Shown here in pieces: positions 24,385 to 24,610 of a stretch of 24,610 nucleotides of DNA. Location: contig JACNLR010000113.1 of assembly GCA_014381385.1 (NCBI GenBank), forward strand, positions 1 through 24,610, written 5' to 3'. How positions within the stretch are numbered: position 1 is the stretch's first letter; each line of letters opens with the position of its first letter. A program made the position numbers and the translations under genes. The stretch comes from Planctomycetota bacterium (GTDB lineage Bacteria > Planctomycetota > Phycisphaerae > Phycisphaerales > SM1A02). The notes under the pieces are model-generated. The model was given only the letters and a program-made list of their open reading frames with translations. It did no database searches and was not told where the DNA came from.

Positions 24385-24610
24385 ATGAAGCAAATTGCCT
24401 CTCTGCTTACAGACATTAAAATTTCTCACACAATTTTTGCGATGCCCTTTGCAATTCTAGGTGGTTTTATGGCTGCTACAGATACTCATGCAATCAATTG
24501 GGAAACTTTCGGTTGGCAACTTCTACTGATTGTCGGATGTATGTTCTTTGCCAGAAATGTCGCGATGCTAGCCAATCGTATTTTCGACAAAGATATTGAC
24601 GCCAAAAACC
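24385..24610 (+). CDS. UbiA-family prenyltransferase, N-terminal part only
   Basis: The visible 75 residues start MKQIASLLTDIKISHTIFAM, contain PFAILGGFMAA in the first membrane helix, and reach FFARNVAMLANRIFDKDIDAKN, where the first Asp-rich motif N-x3-D-x3-D is intact. The HTIFAxPFA and AMxxNR pattern is that of the polyprenyltransferases used in ubiquinone or (futalosine-route) menaquinone synthesis, closest in memory to MqnP/UbiA-like bacterial forms. The ATG at 24385 is 7 bases after TATCAT; the in-frame ATG at 24376 lies inside that box. The gene continues past the window, so the second motif cannot be checked. Confidence 0.85.
   Translation, partial: MKQIASLLTDIKISHTIFAMPFAILGGFMAATDTHAINWETFGWQLLLIVGCMFFARNVAMLANRIFDKDIDAKN

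Overview
The window looks like a chromosomal segment of a planctomycete, most likely Phycisphaerae. Three things point there. The secreted proteins combine Cys-rich 'GACC' modules with dockerin-like DxNxDG repeats. There is a free-standing histone-H1-like Hc1 domain. Heptose/LPS-type genes sit beside a ProRS of archaeal/eukaryotic type and an adenylosuccinate lyase of eukaryotic type. The assignment rests on protein flavour only; no rRNA or tRNA gene was seen.

Layout. 1-870 (minus): start of an S10 ribosomal operon (rpsJ, then rplC running off the edge), with a good promoter and a hairpin leader upstream. 1057-4173: an exported protein of unknown function (plus) that overlaps tail-to-tail with a minus-strand pair, a family-2 glycosyltransferase and a BshC-like protein. 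4263-9687 (minus): two paralogous secreted lysyl-endopeptidase-like serine proteases. The larger carries a 630-residue tail of Cys-rich modules. Between them lie 578 bp holding what looks like a dead ion-channel fragment. 9798-14705 (minus): a YhaM-like HD exonuclease, then the overlapping operon lysS, transglutaminase-like protein, nnrD. 14762-18798: pfkA; gmhB and a heptosyltransferase diverging from a 12-bp gap; and a UbiA-like membrane protein coupled to plsY. 18827-19092: a cluster of nine GGGGACTGTCCCC palindromes between the UbiA-like gene and purB. 19115-22386 (plus): purB, a 58-residue Hc1-like protein, a FabZ-like dehydratase and manA. 22404-24610: a small unknown protein, proS, and the start of a UbiA-family prenyltransferase.

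How the genes work together. This is mostly housekeeping: translation (S10, L3, LysRS, ProRS), glycolysis and sugar phosphates (pfkA, manA), envelope synthesis (gmhB, heptosyltransferase, plsY, FabZ-like, GT2), purines (purB), cofactor repair (nnrD) and quinone-type prenylation (ubiA). The accessory content is the protease pair and the palindrome cluster.

The most general pattern is promoter architecture. At least eight genes have a TAnnnT -10 hexamer ending 6-7 nt before the start codon, which predicts leaderless mRNAs, and two divergent pairs have overlapping opposed -10 boxes. I see no clear new defence or mobile system. The best candidates for something undescribed are the palindrome element, the modular protease tail, and several enzymes with altered metal or substrate residues.
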